A DNA stretch of 64,000 bases from Tubiluchus corallicola (GCA_030141605.1 JAQGDQ010000224.1:299838-363837); one strand, 5' to 3'; shown: positions 24,801 to 33,968, counted from the first letter of the stretch. Notes: generated by a model from the sequence alone, not told the origin. Numbers and translations: made by a program.

Positions 24801-27800
24801 AACTTTAATGTGGTCTGTGACTTCTGCATCAATGTTTGGTGATACTTAAGTGTTTAAGTGAGTTCTAAGTTTCGGTGATGTGTAATATGTAATTTTTTTT
24901 TGTATGTTGGGTACAGTTTACAATATTATCTGTTGAATAATATGCCCTTTCACAGTTCCAGCGATTGATGATGATCATGAAGCGATCAAAGGTTAGGTGT
25001 GCCAGACAAAACATTTGTGTACACTTGACAACGCCTCGCAGCTCATGCTGTTGTAATAGTAACAGTTTTAACACCTACCTAGAACTTTACCTAGTTCATT
25101 TTTTCTTGTTCCCAAGCAAGATCACATTAGCAAATCACTCTACATACAGATTAATGCAAAATAAGTAAAGTCCATGTAAAACAACTGAAGTTTCTGAACT
25201 GATGCTGCAGACAGTTTTGCTTTATTCACATGTCACGTGACAGTTGTAGTCAAGATGCATTGCTGCGGCACACTTGACCTTTGACCTACAGCAAATGCGC
25301 TTTTAGTTAACAAACTTTTATTTGACTAGCTATCAGGAAACATTGACATAATGTTTTCTCACGATTGGCCGAGAGGAATCTATCACCATGGCAACGTGAA
25401 ACAGCTCTTGCGTGCCAAGCCATTTTTTCGAGAAGATGTGGAAAACAACAAGCTGGGTTGTCGCCCCGCGGAGGAACTTATGCACAGATTACAACCTACG
25501 TATTGGTTTGCCGCTCACTTACATGTAAAATTTGCAGCTCTAGTGGAATTTGAGGTAAACACTAGTTTGCAACTGACCTTAGCTTCTCACAAATGTGACA
25601 GTGATAGAAAAAGTTTATCCTTTTTAGTAATTCGTGCTACTTTAAGCTAGTTGCGTGTCTTTAAACGTTGTTGCACTCATATCTCGGTTTCTCAGACGTC
25701 ACTTTTATGGATATCAGAAGAATCGGACAAAATCTGGACTGTAAAAAAAACTCCTGCATACGACATACACAATTTGTTCTTTCGCAAGCTGACAGATAGT
25801 TGGCAAGCCATCACTTTGTTTACATCATTACATCAGTGTAACCAAGCAGCATGTCACTTTGTTTACATCATTACATCAGTGTAACCAAGCAGCGTGTAGC
25901 GACACGTGTGTAGCTTGTATGTCAGCTTGTTCAAGTGGTTTTAATTAGCAGAGTTATTTCAGTCAATTGCTGACAGTTTTATACACTTTTGCATAATTGC
26001 ATGTGGGAGACCCGAACTAGACGTTTTTGAGACAATTAGGCGATTGATTCTACATTATCGTGAGTCTAAGACACGGCACCTACTGTATTAGTTCAGTATC
26101 GGTAAATACGGACAATCGGCAAATTTGGACCAACGTCTCTGACAAACCGAGCGATGAGTCTATTATGCACAGTGTTTTATGTGTGTCATGCTGTCTTATG
26201 CTGTGTCATGCTGTTTTATGTGTGTCATGCTGTCTTATGTTGTGTCATGCTGTCTTATGTGTGTCATGCTGTCTTATGTTGTGTCATGCTGTCTTATGTT
26301 GTTTGTGTCATGCTATCTTATGTTGTGTCATGCTGTCTTATGCTGTGTCATGCTGTCTTATGTTGTGTCATGCTGTCTTCTTATGTGTGTCATGCTGTCT
26401 TATGTGTGTCATGCTGTCTTATGTTGTGTCATGCTGTCTTATGCTGTGTCATGCTGTTTTATGTGTGTCATGCTGTCTTATGCTGTGTCATGCTGTCTTA
26501 TGTGTGTCATGCTGTCTTATGTTGTGTCATGCTGTCTTATGTGTGTCATGCTGTCTTATGTTGTGTCATGCTGTCTTATGTGTGTCATGCTGTCTTATGT
26601 TGTTTGTGTCATGCTGTCTTATGTTGTGTCATGCTGTCTTAAGTTTTTTATAAATTCAATTCATTGTGGAATAGTGTATAAAACTCAGGCTAAAGTTTAC
26701 AATTCCCCACACACAAGAAATTAGTTCTTGAATCGAATTACGATTAGGGTTGGGATTAGTGTTTGGATTAGGGTTAGGTTTAGGATTAAGGTTAGAAGTA
26801 GTGTTTGTGTTAGGGTTGGGTTAGCATTAGTGTTTGGATTAGGGTTGGGATTAGTGTTTGGATTAGGGTTAGGTTTAGGATTAAGGTTAGAAGTAGTGTT
26901 TGGGTTAGGGGTGGGATAGCATTAGTGTTTGGATTAGGGTTAGGGTTAGGATTAGTGTTTGGGTTAGGGTTAGGGTTGGGTTAGCATTAGTGTTAGGGTT
27001 AGGATTGAGGTTAGGATTAGTGTTAGGGTTAGGATTGAGGTTAGCATTAGTGTTTGGGTTAGGGTTAGGATTGAGGTTAGCATTAGTGTTAGGGTTAGGG
27101 TTAGGATTGAGGTTAGGATTAGTGTTTGGGTTAGGGTTAGGATTGAGGTTAGGATTAGTGTTTGGGTTAGGGTTGGGTTAGCATTAGTGTTTGGATTAGG
27201 GTTAGGGTTAGGATTGAGGTTAGGATTACTGTTTGGGTTAGGGTTGGGTTAGGATTAGGGTTGGGTTAGGGTTAGGGTTAGGGTTAGGGTTAGGGTTAGG
27301 GTTAGGGTTAGGATTAGGGTTTGGGTTAGGGTTAGGGTTAGGATTAGTGGTTAGGATTAGGGTTAGGATTGAGGTTAGGATTAGTGTTTGGGTTAGGGTT
27401 GGGTTAGCATTAGTGTTTGGGTTAGGGTTAGGGTTAGGGTTAAGGTTAGGGTTAGGGTTGGGTTAGGATTAGGGTTAGGGTTAGGGTTGGGTTAGCATTA
27501 GTGTTTGGATTAGGGTTAGGGTTAGGATTGAGGTTAGGATTACTGTTTGGGTTAGGGTTGGGTTAGCATTAGTGTTTGGATTAGGGTTAGGGTTAGGATT
27601 AGTGTTTGGGTTAGGGTTGGGTTAGGATTACTGTTTGGGTTAGGGTTGGGTTAGCATTAGTGTTTGGATTAGGGTTAGGGTTAGGATTAGGGTTAGGATT
27701 AGGGTTTGGGTTAGGGTTGGGTTAGGGTTAGTGTTTGGATTAGGGTTAGGGTTAGGATTAGGATTAGGCTATTTAAATTGTGTGGGGAATTGTAAACTCC

Positions 27801-30800
27801 AATATTTGAATGTCGTATGTTTTTAAGAGCATATAATTCTTATATTTCATATTTTTTCTATACCAACAAAGTCATATTTTTATATACAAACAAATTGTAT
27901 ACATAAAATTGTTTTATTTGTATGTATAATAACTCTTTCACTTTTATCATCATCAAACAGAATGAGGGTGAAGAGAGAGAAAGAAAAAAGACGCATTTTC
28001 TCGCGCTGGACAAATGTTTACCTAAACGAAAGTTTTTGCAGGTACGCATTCCATGTTTCATACCAAAACAGACCAGTTTTGAAAAAAAGTTTATTTAAAA
28101 TGAGTTTGATTTCAGTTATTAATGGTTGAAGATACTTTTTATTTAATCTTGATTTTATGGTGCAGAAAACCTTGACGAAGTCGATTTTCGTAGTTAATGA
28201 GCCTTTTTCCAGTTTCGTTGAGAGCACGCGCAATTGGTGTAGGTCAAAGGTCAAGTGTACCACAGCAACGCGTCTTAACTACAACCCTTACATGACATGT
28301 GGGTAAAGCAAAACCGTCTGCTGCATCAGTTTAGTAACTTCAATTCTTTTACGTGGACTTTGCTTAATTATGCATTAGTCTGTGCATAGAGTGATTTACT
28401 AGCAGGATCTTGCTTGGCAACAAGAAAAAATGAACTAGGTAAGATTCTAGCTAGCAGTTAAAACTGTTAGTATTACAAAAGCATGGGCTGCAAAGCATCG
28501 TCAAATGTACACAAATGCGATGTCTGTTACACTTAACCTTTGACCTTTCCACGATCATCATCAATCACTGAAACTGTGAAAAGGCTTGTTTATTGTTAAT
28601 CTGATACGCACAGTTCTCCATTTTTTTGGTGTTAAAGCGTGTTTTTAGTAAAAATGAATGAATTGCCATTAAATTTTAGTTTACTGGTTGGTGCTGCACA
28701 AAACTTGCTTTCTCACAAGAAGCAACTCAAACCTCATTCAATTTAAATAAAAAAAACTTAATTGGTTATAAAATTACTTATCGATTAAAGTTGATCACAC
28801 TGAAGTTTCTGAATAAATGCAGTATTAATAGTTGTAATATATGTTTAAAGGCGTGTTCACACTATTGCATGTTCACATGATTATGTGTGTAGGTTGTAGA
28901 CATCCCGTATGAAGACACGAGTCCTTTTAGTTTAAAGTATGATGTTGAATGGTTGTCAATTTTACGAAACACGAATCACTTGTTGAGCTTGAAGAAGAGT
29001 ACCGTTTACATGCCCGGGCCGGGCTGTGCGGAGAGGTGAGTGGATAGATTACAGTAATTCCTCGTTTAACGACGCTAATACGTTCCGGCAAAATGTGACG
29101 TTAAGCGAAACGTCGTTAAACGAAGTCGAGACTTCCATAGAAAATAACGTGAAATAATTAAAATATGTTTCCGAGTCAAAATCAGTGCTGCTTAAATCAC
29201 ATAAATAAAACACTTTATGAATTTTATTCGTATTTTTGCTGATTAATTTCTTTCTGTTTGCTTGAACCACCTGTCTTTATTACTAATATCTAGTTAGACC
29301 TGGGGGTTAAAAGGGGGATCGTTAAAAGGAGGGTTAAAAGGGGGATCGTTAACCACCGTGGCTATTTGTAGTTTTGAGGTCGAAAGCTGACATTCGTATG
29401 TGAAATAAAAACACGTGTAATATAACTTGCTATTAGATGTTCCTAATTTATATATAATTAGTTTTTATTTCCTGTTATTTTCTTTTGTATTCAAAGGGGA
29501 GGGTGTTATGACGCTAAAGTTGTCGCTGGGGTGTTTTGGGGAGAGCCAACAACCGACATTGGCAGGTTTATCAGACTGTTTTTGTGGTTGCGATGTTTGT
29601 GTTAAACAGATGAAATCATTGGATGAAAACATGGTTTAACTTTGCAATCCGTATTTTACTCAAAATCATAGTCTCATAGTCAATCCACATTGGTTTAACT
29701 TTGCAATCCGTATTTTACTCAAAATCATAGTCTCATAGTCAATCCACATTGGTTTAACTTTGCAATCCGTATTTTACTCAAAATCATAGTCTCATAGTCA
29801 ATCCACATTGGTTTAACTTTGCAATCTGTATTTTACTCAAAATCATAGTCTCATAGTCAATCCACATTGGTTTAACTTTGCAATCTGTATTTTACTCAAA
29901 ATCATAGTCTCATAGTCAATCCACATTGGTTTAACTTTGCAATCTGTATTTTACTCAAAATCATAGTCTCATAGTCAATCCACATTGGTTTAACTGTGCA
30001 ATCCGTATTTTACTCAAAATCATAGTCTCATAGTCAATCCACATTGGTTTAACTTTGCAATCTGTATTTTACTCAAAATCATAGTCTCATAGTCAATCCA
30101 CATTGGTTTAACTTTGCAATCTGTATTTTACTCAAAATCATAGTCTCATAGTCAATCTACATATACAGGAAAATGGTAAACATAATCAACAGTAGTAAAC
30201 AAAAGTTAAAGTAAATCCATCAGCCAATATATCATGGCACCTGAGTGAAAACGTTATTATAACCACACAACTGTTTAAGCCTATTGCTTGTCCTCTCATC
30301 TTGCTACCAAGTCAAGAGTAGTAGTTATTCACAGAGAAGCCCAGTAACTCAGTTCTATACAAACATATAGCAGTAGCAAGCACATACATATATTGGAAAC
30401 TTCAAAGTGTACAGACAGATGTCAGCACTGACTTAGTGGTAGTGAAAAACAAAAATTTAAAACTACAAATCAAAATTATTAATAAACTGTAAATTAAATG
30501 CTCGCATCTGCGACAGAGGGGGTACAGAATAACAGTTTCTCGGGGTTTAATGTGCAACTTCCCTTACTAATTATATGTATCTAGTTTATTATTAATGTTG
30601 ATTTTTTTGTGCATTTACGCAGGGGCGGTGAGAAATCAAGGATTCCATGAGGGGGTCAATGATGTAAAACGTTTGGGGAACCCCTGATCTCAGATTGGGG
30701 AGCCCCTGATCTCAGATTGGGGAACCCCTGATCTCAGATTGGGGAGCCCCTGATCTCAGATTGGGGAACCCCTGATCTCAGATTGGGGAACTCAGATTGG

Positions 30801-31439
30801 GAGCCCCTGCCTCAGATGATTAAATTTGTTTCAAATTTTTGCAGGTGGAATTTCACACCAACCGAAGAGGAGTTGAAAGTGGTAATTAGATTATTTTCCA
30901 GTGGACTGGAAATTCCCAGTAACTTTCAACAGACTGTCCCCCCGTTTTCTAACTACGATCCGAAAAAAGCGCCCCCTGCCGCGTGTTTGGTGAATCCGCA
31001 GACTACGGCATTGTGTGTAAGACTTGGTTTGACTGATCCTCATAGTGTTTTTACTGGCGTTCAGACTGAAGGTAGTGTGAACAGAGCCGCAAACGAGCCG
31101 AGAAATCCTGACGAAATCGATGTGACCCTGGTCAGTGCGACGGACGATACGTTCGCTTCGACCAGTCAAGATGAGAGCTTTGTCGATTTCTCTCATGCGA
31201 CCTCGGACAGTTCCGTATTCGAACCGCTCAACAGCTCTAGTGATTTTGTACCGCCGCAGTTCTTGCCGCGCGAACACGGAAGCTCGCTGGAGTCGAGCTA
31301 CGAACAGGAATCGAAGGGCGGCGACTGCACGTCGGAATCCGAGAAACGGTTGAGCGGAGACGCGGAATACGTGGAATCTCCGGCGAGGAAATTTAAGAGA
31401 AGGAATGCTGCTGTTTATCAAAACGAGGACAGTTCTTAG
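12767..31439 (+). CDS. DBR1: Lariat debranching enzyme, complete 8-exon gene
   Basis: DBR1 hydrolyses the 2'-5' phosphodiester bond of excised intron lariats in the nucleus. Joined exons: 12767-12856, 18140-18246, 19429-19553, 21920-22086, 25330-25554, 27961-28041, 28893-29035, 30845-31439; this is 1533 nt, 510 residues plus stop (human protein 544). All junctions are GT-AG and keep frame. Residues 1-265 form the metallophosphatase core: GCCHGELD (Cys8, His10), [10 protein letters not shown] (Asp39), GGNHEASN (Asn84, His85), [10 protein letters not shown] (His174) and AHLHVKF (His226, His228), i.e. all metal and catalytic ligands. The DBR1-specific C-terminal domain follows ([23 protein letters not shown]). 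The tail is acidic and Ser-rich, ending in the conserved basic [12 protein letters not shown] block. Introns are loaded with transposons, and intron 1 contains an ASB-like gene. Confidence 0.95.
12980..13285. mobile_element. Possible GC-rich MITE in DBR1 intron 1
   Basis: GAAAGTCCCAC at about 12982 and its exact complement GTGGGACTTTC at about 13272 bound a segment much richer in G+C than the flanks. No coding potential is evident. The two overlapping short open frames look like shadows. Confidence 0.45.
13286..14423. other. DBR1 intron 1 sequence without feature
   Basis: AT-rich intron sequence upstream of the nested ankyrin gene; it must hold that gene's promoter if it is expressed. No TATA box or other element stands out. 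Confidence 0.35.
14424..15131 (+). CDS. Ankyrin-repeat part of an ASB-like protein (frame 1 of a frameshifted gene)
   Basis: A single open exon of 235 codons starting at ATG 14424. It shows about four ankyrin repeats: around residues 46-85 ([10 protein letters not shown] ... [11 protein letters not shown]), 88-150 (TPFNALLFL ... [15 protein letters not shown]), 150-185 ([10 protein letters not shown] ... [16 protein letters not shown]) and 200-228 ([23 protein letters not shown]). The frame stops at TAG 15129, but the protein clearly continues in the next frame with a SOCS box. The intact parent was therefore probably an ankyrin-SOCS (ASB) adaptor of Cullin-RING ubiquitin ligases. It is intronless and sits inside DBR1 intron 1 on the same strand: a retrogene or an ancestrally single-exon gene. 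Confidence 0.8.
   Translation: MYNRDQRLQDRTRGETELTKAIAAGDYNKAMKEISAHRNEEYLNEGPDHYSPLYMILGSGREKIIHLPLAKSLVEHGANLNLQLDMISGDTPFNALLFLYLRWELYHVRYSVPIIGLDWQQIHQEEIYKEQIETLIRLFISYGADVNATYRGAPIIHALVYEIPCETKLLRLLCEAGADVNVKGHVYLLLPCLPLVVSYCVPLHLSMCHADFTTARELIHYGAKTGIRATLELSI
15118..15555 (+). CDS. SOCS-box part of the ASB-like protein (after frameshift)
   Basis: This frame is open from 15118 and overlaps the end of the previous frame. The switch must fall within 15118-15131, so one small indel separates the two halves. After [11 protein letters not shown] the sequence is helical and ends with [13 protein letters not shown] ... [20 protein letters not shown] (residues about 80-121 counted from the ATG at 15142), which matches the SOCS-box pattern L-x2-LC-x2-I/L ... 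LP-P-x-L-x2-YL. The SOCS box normally recruits Elongin B/C. Whether the shift is a real inactivating mutation or a sequence error cannot be told here. Confidence 0.72.
   Translation, partial: NYQFSGRRMEFSPLMFFLIRQGLLSYYDQNQKYKEKYNHLSSLVDNGFFDDSSIENELKEQLKYFPEFRICADIQNLVGKLYGCATSDLKQLCVRELAKKISFDDTSASKLQQLVVDLHLPTILLDRLYLEAFKYQMPSNLVKKL
15737..15742 (+). terminator. Candidate polyadenylation signal of the ASB-like gene
   Basis: AATAAA 182 bp after the SOCS-frame stop codon, followed by TG-rich sequence. It is the first good match downstream. Confidence 0.45.
15743..17250. other. DBR1 intron 1, AT-rich; LINE-3'-end-like repeat at 16210-16600
   Basis: No gene. 16500-16580 (AAAACAAAAAATAATAAAG...) is shared with 41339-41420. 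The left side begins with T-rich sequence, as expected for the A-rich tail of an element lying on the minus strand. Confidence 0.4.
17252..17740 (-). mobile_element. 5S-rRNA-headed SINE, copy 1
   Basis: The right 115 bp, read on the minus strand, are clearly 5S rRNA-derived (CTACGGCCAAATCACG ..., GAAGTTAAGCAACG, TGCTTGGATGGGGGACC, CCAGGTGCTGTAGGC), with the internal promoter region kept. The body continues through a conserved domain (CCAAATCAGGAGTGGAGCCC ...) to GAGACAGAAGGATGCC at 17252. Copies 2 and 3 are at 48429 and 53016. This copy lacks about 50 bp of the body that the others keep. Short open frames inside are shadows. Confidence 0.88.
17870..18119. mobile_element. Foldback/MITE element with about 94-bp inverted arms
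   Basis: Left arm 17870-17963 and right arm 18026-18119 are imperfect inverted copies; the core AGCAGTTTCCATGGTAACAG and its complement are exact. A spacer of about 60 bp separates them. It ends 20 bp before DBR1 exon 2. Confidence 0.85.
18140..18246 (+). CDS. DBR1: DBR1 coding exon 2
   Basis: Residues 31-65 plus two bases of codon 66; donor GTAAGT. It contains [10 protein letters not shown] with metal ligand Asp39. The acceptor TTAG is preceded, 20 bp upstream, by the end of a foldback element. Confidence 0.93.
18355..18840. mobile_element. hAT-like MITE, right terminus eroded
   Basis: Begins CAGGGGTGTGCAAATTATC...GCCGGGCCACA and ends GGGCCGCAAGTGGCCCGTGG GCAGC. CAGGGGTG termini with inner GGGCCGC blocks are typical of hAT non-autonomous elements. 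The outermost right inverted repeat is lost, and a target duplication was not found. Confidence 0.6.
18841..19215 (+). repeat. Dispersed repeat of about 370 bp (family with copies at 51968 and 55935)
   Basis: Shares long stretches (GTGATAAGCAT, GTTCATCTGTGAC, TTTTCGTGACATCAC, AACTGTGGTTAGTTTGTGA) with 51968-52335 (same strand) and 55935-56168 (opposite strand), and partly with about 50550-50610. No coding potential; class unknown. Confidence 0.75.
19429..19553 (+). CDS. DBR1: DBR1 coding exon 3
   Basis: Residues 66-107 plus the first base of codon 108; acceptor TTTACAG, donor GTACAA. It contains [12 protein letters not shown] (Asn84, His85) and [13 protein letters not shown]. Confidence 0.94.
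19915..20040. repeat. Palindromic tandem repeat (TATTACTTAATAGTACTAT-like)
   Basis: About six copies of a roughly 20-bp unit built on the self-complementary AATAGTACTATT core. Confidence 0.8.
20099..20450 (+). repeat. Direct tandem duplication, period 173 bp
   Basis: The block starting GTACATTGTAGTTAGGTGC at about 20099 recurs at about 20272 with few differences. Confidence 0.85.
20660..21278 (-). mobile_element. tRNA-headed SINE on minus strand, split by a hAT MITE
   Basis: On the minus strand from 21278: CCAGACGGTTTATAGTAGTC, then GAGTTCGATACAG (box B), CCTGCCTGGCACGTGG, and GTGGGGTAATAATAG. After the inserted MITE (20725-21116) the body resumes with GTAGTTGTAGATTGTTATTTACAGTC, matching the plus-strand copy at 57685-57930. 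It resides in DBR1 intron 3. Confidence 0.82.
20725..21116. mobile_element. hAT-type MITE with 8-bp target duplication
   Basis: The 392-bp element starts TAGGGGTGAACATCGAATG and ends GGTCACCCCTA, and is packed with TTCGAATTCG motifs. It is flanked by perfect 8-bp duplications CATAACAG at 20717-20724 and 21117-21124. Eight-bp duplications are the hAT signature. The duplicated bases belong to the host SINE, proving nested insertion. Confidence 0.9.
21511..21892 (+). mobile_element. MITE family A, copy 1
   Basis: The ends ATAAGCCCTTTTGCAGTTTC and GGAACTGCGAAAAGGCTTAT are inverted repeats. The interior has GTAGGTCAAAGGTCAAGTGTACC and GATCATCATCAATCGCTGG. Five relatives occur at 24938, 28197, 33969, 47557 and 55004. 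It ends 27 bp before DBR1 exon 4. Confidence 0.88.
21920..22086 (+). CDS. DBR1: DBR1 coding exon 4
   Basis: Residues 108-163; acceptor TTGTTTAG, donor GTAAAA. It contains [16 protein letters not shown] and [18 protein letters not shown] ends 27 bp upstream and a 72-bp minisatellite starts within 100 bp downstream. Confidence 0.94.
22173..22993 (+). repeat. 72-bp minisatellite in DBR1 intron 4
   Basis: About 11 copies of a 72-bp unit (ATGTTGGGTTTATTTTACTG ...). Because 72 is divisible by three, a plus-strand frame reads through most of it as a 24-residue repeat; I take this as accidental, since DBR1 splices over it. Confidence 0.92.
23010..24937. other. DBR1 intron 4, no gene
   Basis: AT-rich intron. 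A GC-rich patch at about 24675-24780 (GGCCGGGGTTCCTCCC ...) may be part of another repeat; it is single-copy in this window. Confidence 0.35.
24938..25305 (-). mobile_element. MITE family A, copy 2 (one terminus eroded)
   Basis: Opposite orientation to copy 1: starts TGCCCTTTCACAGTTCCAGC and runs to ACTTGACCTTTGACCTACAG, then GCGCTTTTAG, where the terminal repeat is lost. Ends about 25 bp before DBR1 exon 5. Confidence 0.8.
25330..25554 (+). CDS. DBR1: DBR1 coding exon 5
   Basis: Residues 164-238; acceptor GACTAG, chosen because the closer TATCAG at 25331-25336 would break the frame; donor GTAAAC. It contains [13 protein letters not shown] (His174), [12 protein letters not shown] and [13 protein letters not shown] (His226, His228). 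Confidence 0.93.
25795..25895 (+). repeat. 46-bp tandem duplication
   Basis: CACTTTGTTTACATCATTAC...CAAGCAGC occurs twice in succession in DBR1 intron 5. Confidence 0.8.
26170..26641 (+). repeat. 18-20-bp minisatellite (TGTGTCATGCTGTCTTATGT)
   Basis: About 24 alternating copies of 18- and 20-bp units. All three plus frames are open through it, the sign of a stop-free simple repeat rather than a gene. Confidence 0.93.
26694..27798. mobile_element. Telomere-like TTAGGG array bounded by a perfect 20-bp inverted repeat
   Basis: AGTTTACAATTCCCCACACA at 26694-26713 is exactly complementary to 27779-27798. Between them lies about 1.0 kb of TTAGGG and variants (TTAGGA, TTGGGT, TTAGTG, TTGGAT). The inner side of the left terminus (CAAGAAATTAGTTCTTGAA) is also found beside a second array at 46740-46770. 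Terminal inverted repeats with an internal satellite suggest a non-autonomous mobile element rather than an old telomere fusion. Lies in DBR1 intron 5. Confidence 0.8.
27961..28041 (+). CDS. DBR1: DBR1 coding exon 6
   Basis: Residues 239-265; acceptor AAACAG, donor GTACGC. A short Glu/Arg/Lys linker leads into [17 protein letters not shown], the last strand of the catalytic core in DBR1 proteins. Confidence 0.92.
28197..28589 (+). mobile_element. MITE family A, copy 3
   Basis: From ATGAGCCTTTTTCCAGTTTC to GAAACTGTGAAAAGGCTTGT, with the family interior (GTAGGTCAAAGGTCAAGTGTACC, CACGATCATCATCAATCA). Lies in DBR1 intron 6, 155 bp after exon 6. Confidence 0.87.
28893..29035 (+). CDS. DBR1: DBR1 coding exon 7
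   Basis: Residues 266-312 plus two bases of codon 313; acceptor TGTGTAG, donor GTGAGT. It contains [17 protein letters not shown], the start of the DBR1 C-terminal domain. Confidence 0.92.
29052..29130. mobile_element. Pogo-like MITE terminus fragment
   Basis: TACAGTAATTCCTCGTTTAACGACG is followed by TTAAGCGAAACGTCGTTAAACGA; TCGTTTAACGACG and its complement form an internal inverted repeat. Related ends occur at 50904, 51415 and 51465. Confidence 0.55.
29632..30160 (+). repeat. 59-bp minisatellite in DBR1 intron 7
   Basis: Nine near-identical copies of a 59-bp unit (TGGTTTAACTTTGCAATCCG ...). Confidence 0.93.
30675..30800 (+). repeat. 22-bp tandem repeat just before DBR1 exon 8
   Basis: About six copies of GGGGAACCCCTGATCTCAGA-TT; each contains the palindrome GGGGAnCCCC/T. 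It ends about 45 bp before the exon 8 acceptor. Confidence 0.88.
30845..31439 (+). CDS. DBR1: DBR1 coding exon 8 (terminal)
   Basis: Completes codon 313 and continues to TAG at 31437-31439. It starts [12 protein letters not shown], has [13 protein letters not shown], then a long acidic Ser/Asp/Glu-rich tail ending in a basic nuclear-type block. This exon is clearly more GC-rich than its surroundings. Its last 24 bases and the 3' UTR are part of an inverted duplication (see 44650-45700). Confidence 0.94.
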
Positions 31440-32770
31440 CCTTTAGACAAACGACTTTGTAATTTTGGCTCGATTGTTTTTAGCTCTTTCAGTTTTTAAA
31501 CAAAGTTCACACTGTGCTTCATTTAGTTACCTATATAACTGTTTATCGATATACTACGTGAGAATAGGTATGTTTGTGTAAGTAGTATAGGTATGTTACC
31601 ATGCTATGTTCCGCTTTTTAACTTAAACTTGGTATTTTTTATTGTAAACGAATTTTAATCGAGAAAAAGGTGCACAGATTTGCAGAATTTAATTTAAGAG
31701 TATTCAAGTATAAGCCTCATGATAATCTATCATGTTTAATTGTTTTAAAGCTTGTGGTTCTCTTGTGTGTGTTGGCCTGGTTCTATGGTAGTAGCTGTTA
31801 ATGACATGTAAGGAACATTAATATGGTAAACTAGGTGTGACTCGAACACCTCGGGACCAGAAAATTTGTTTGAGTTCTGCGAGGGTACGAGTTAGACAAT
31901 GTTCGTAAGAAAACAAGATTGAGTCACTCATCAATGTCAGACAATGCACTAGTAACACTACAGACTATGAAAATGACAAACTGAGCCTTTAATTTAGTAT
32001 ATTTGAATATAGTACACATACAAAACAAACTGAACTGCATACTGGGCGCAAATATGTCTGGAAAAGTTGCGTTTGGCAAAACGGGTGTAAAAATTGAAAA
32101 TTACGAACCATTTATTAAATTTGGGCAAATTTGACAATTGTCACATTTTGTGTTTGATTCTTGGCGTACAGTATCTTATAATTATAATAATTATTATTAT
32201 GTCAGGTAGTAAATGTATTAAAGGTGATAGTTGTAGTCGAATTATTTCAATATAAAAGAAAAAATGTTCACAAAAAACTCTTAAATTAAAGAAAAAAATG
32301 CGACATTTCAACCAAGTTTTTCGTGTTTTTCTGTTTTTCCATTGTGGGATTTTTTTATTAATACAGTATACTACGTTTGACTCGAACACCTCGGAACTGA
32401 AAAAATTTGTTTGAATTATGCGAGGGTACGAGTTAGACAATGTTCGTAAGAAAACAAGATTGAGTCGCTCATCAACGTTGAACAATGCACTAGTAACACT
32501 ACAGCCTGTGAAAATGTCTTACTGATCCTTTAATCAAATATCAATTTTTATGAATAATGAAAAATAAAATGACTGGTCCACCTCTATTGTAGTCTGAGTA
32601 GCATGGTTAATAGAATTCAGCAGTAATAACACTGTGATCTACATTAAACCACGTTTGTTAAGCCATGCTGTGTTCAGCATTCTGCTAAGGTAATACAAGA
32701 AATCTTAGCATGGTTAATAGAATTTAACAATAATAATATTGTGATCTACATTAAACTACGTTTGTTAAGC
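31440..32770 (+). repeat. DBR1 3' UTR/flank, source copy of inverted duplication
   Basis: From 31416 (last codons of DBR1) to about 31960 this region matches the reverse complement of 45140-45696 at roughly 90 percent by eye. 32480-32710 matches the reverse complement of 44655-44910. Internally it has two copies of a CTCGAACACCTCGG ... CGAGGGTACGAGTTAGACAA motif (31841 and 32379) and a tandem duplication of TAGCATGGTTAATAGAATT (32600 and 32708). No clear AATAAA lies close to the stop; ATAAAATG at about 32560 is a candidate. Confidence 0.85.
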
Positions 32771-33968
32771 CACGTTGAGTGCAGCGTTCAGAATTGTACC
32801 ACGAATTCGGTTCAAGATATGCAATAATTTGAGTTACACGATATTTGTTAAAGGGGAAATCCCATTCCACGAGAACTGTTCGAGATACGCAAGAATTTGA
32901 GTTATACCAGTCCGAGTTATACGTGGTAGGTTTCAAGGTTTCAAGAGTTTATTCATGGGTTAAACATATCTATTCTTGTTAATTATCTCCATGTTGATTC
33001 CTTTTTAGTAACTAGGTTGTTTAAAAGTAATGCACGGGTGAGTTTAACGTCGTACAAATGATTCTTGTGATTTTCTAATGCACTATGGAAGCCTTTTTAT
33101 GAGTGTATATGTGAAAACACTTTATATTTTTGTACCTGATAACAAACTACCTTTGAAAATACCTGAAATGTTATTACTATATTCATGTATATTTGTTAAA
33201 ACCTTAAAGATTTTATGCACAAACTACTTGTGGTGGGCAAGATAATGGATAAATTGTTAGATTGGATAATGGTTTAATCACTACAGCTGCTTATCAGTGA
33301 TGCAGACCAGACATAGTTTTGTACGACAGCATTGCTGTTAAGCCTAACGTTTAGCTGTTTCAATGCTGTCTGTCTTGTTGCTATGCATAAATTAATGATG
33401 GTTGCTATTGGTAGCTTATGCACTTGCTATAATAATCTATAAGTGCTGTTGAAGAAACAGGCAGTTTTTGGCTATTGCAATTATGTATGTTTGACACTGT
33501 AGTTTTACAGAAGATTGAAAGGGCTATTTTCATTTACAAGTGAGTATATTTAGACATACTAGCAAACAGTTTAAGTAATTTCTGGTAGCCAATTAGCACT
33601 TCAATCTTAAATACGGGTTATTGAATCGATAAACGTTCATGAAGCTCAAAGAGACTATGTGGCATTTAGAGATGAAATACCGGTCTTAAGTTAGTAATAG
33701 CTTTGTACTCAAAAATTTGTCGTATTTCAATGTAAATACAATAGAGAATTCAGTGCTATGCAAAATTTTTCTTAGTTTAATGTGTAAATTTCGTGTTGCA
33801 TTAAATATATTTGACCGGTTTGCACTTTAGGTATAATTGAACAACGGTTGCAATACCTGTAGGCTGGTATCTTTGCTTTAACTTTTACGTAGTAATAAAG
33901 CTCATAGTACAATAGGTTAAATTTGTAAGTAATTTTACCCAGTACACTGCTGTTGTGTTTATTAGTTA
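32771..33968. other. Intergenic, no gene
   Basis: AT-rich, no ORF or clear repeat beyond the CGAGATACGCAA...GAGTTATACG motifs at 32800-32930, which resemble eroded pogo-like ends. Confidence 0.35.

Noticed and set aside
26060-26724. Three overlapping plus-strand frames rich in Cys/His/Val
   Set aside because: All three frames of a stop-free 18-20-bp repeat are open, which rules out coding constraint on any one.
26740-27770. Chromosome end or fusion point
   Set aside because: The array lies inside a DBR1 intron, is degenerate, and is bounded by an exact inverted repeat.
30891-31421. Minus-strand 176-codon frame
   Set aside because: Antisense shadow of DBR1 exon 8, whose sense frame has clear DBR1 homology.
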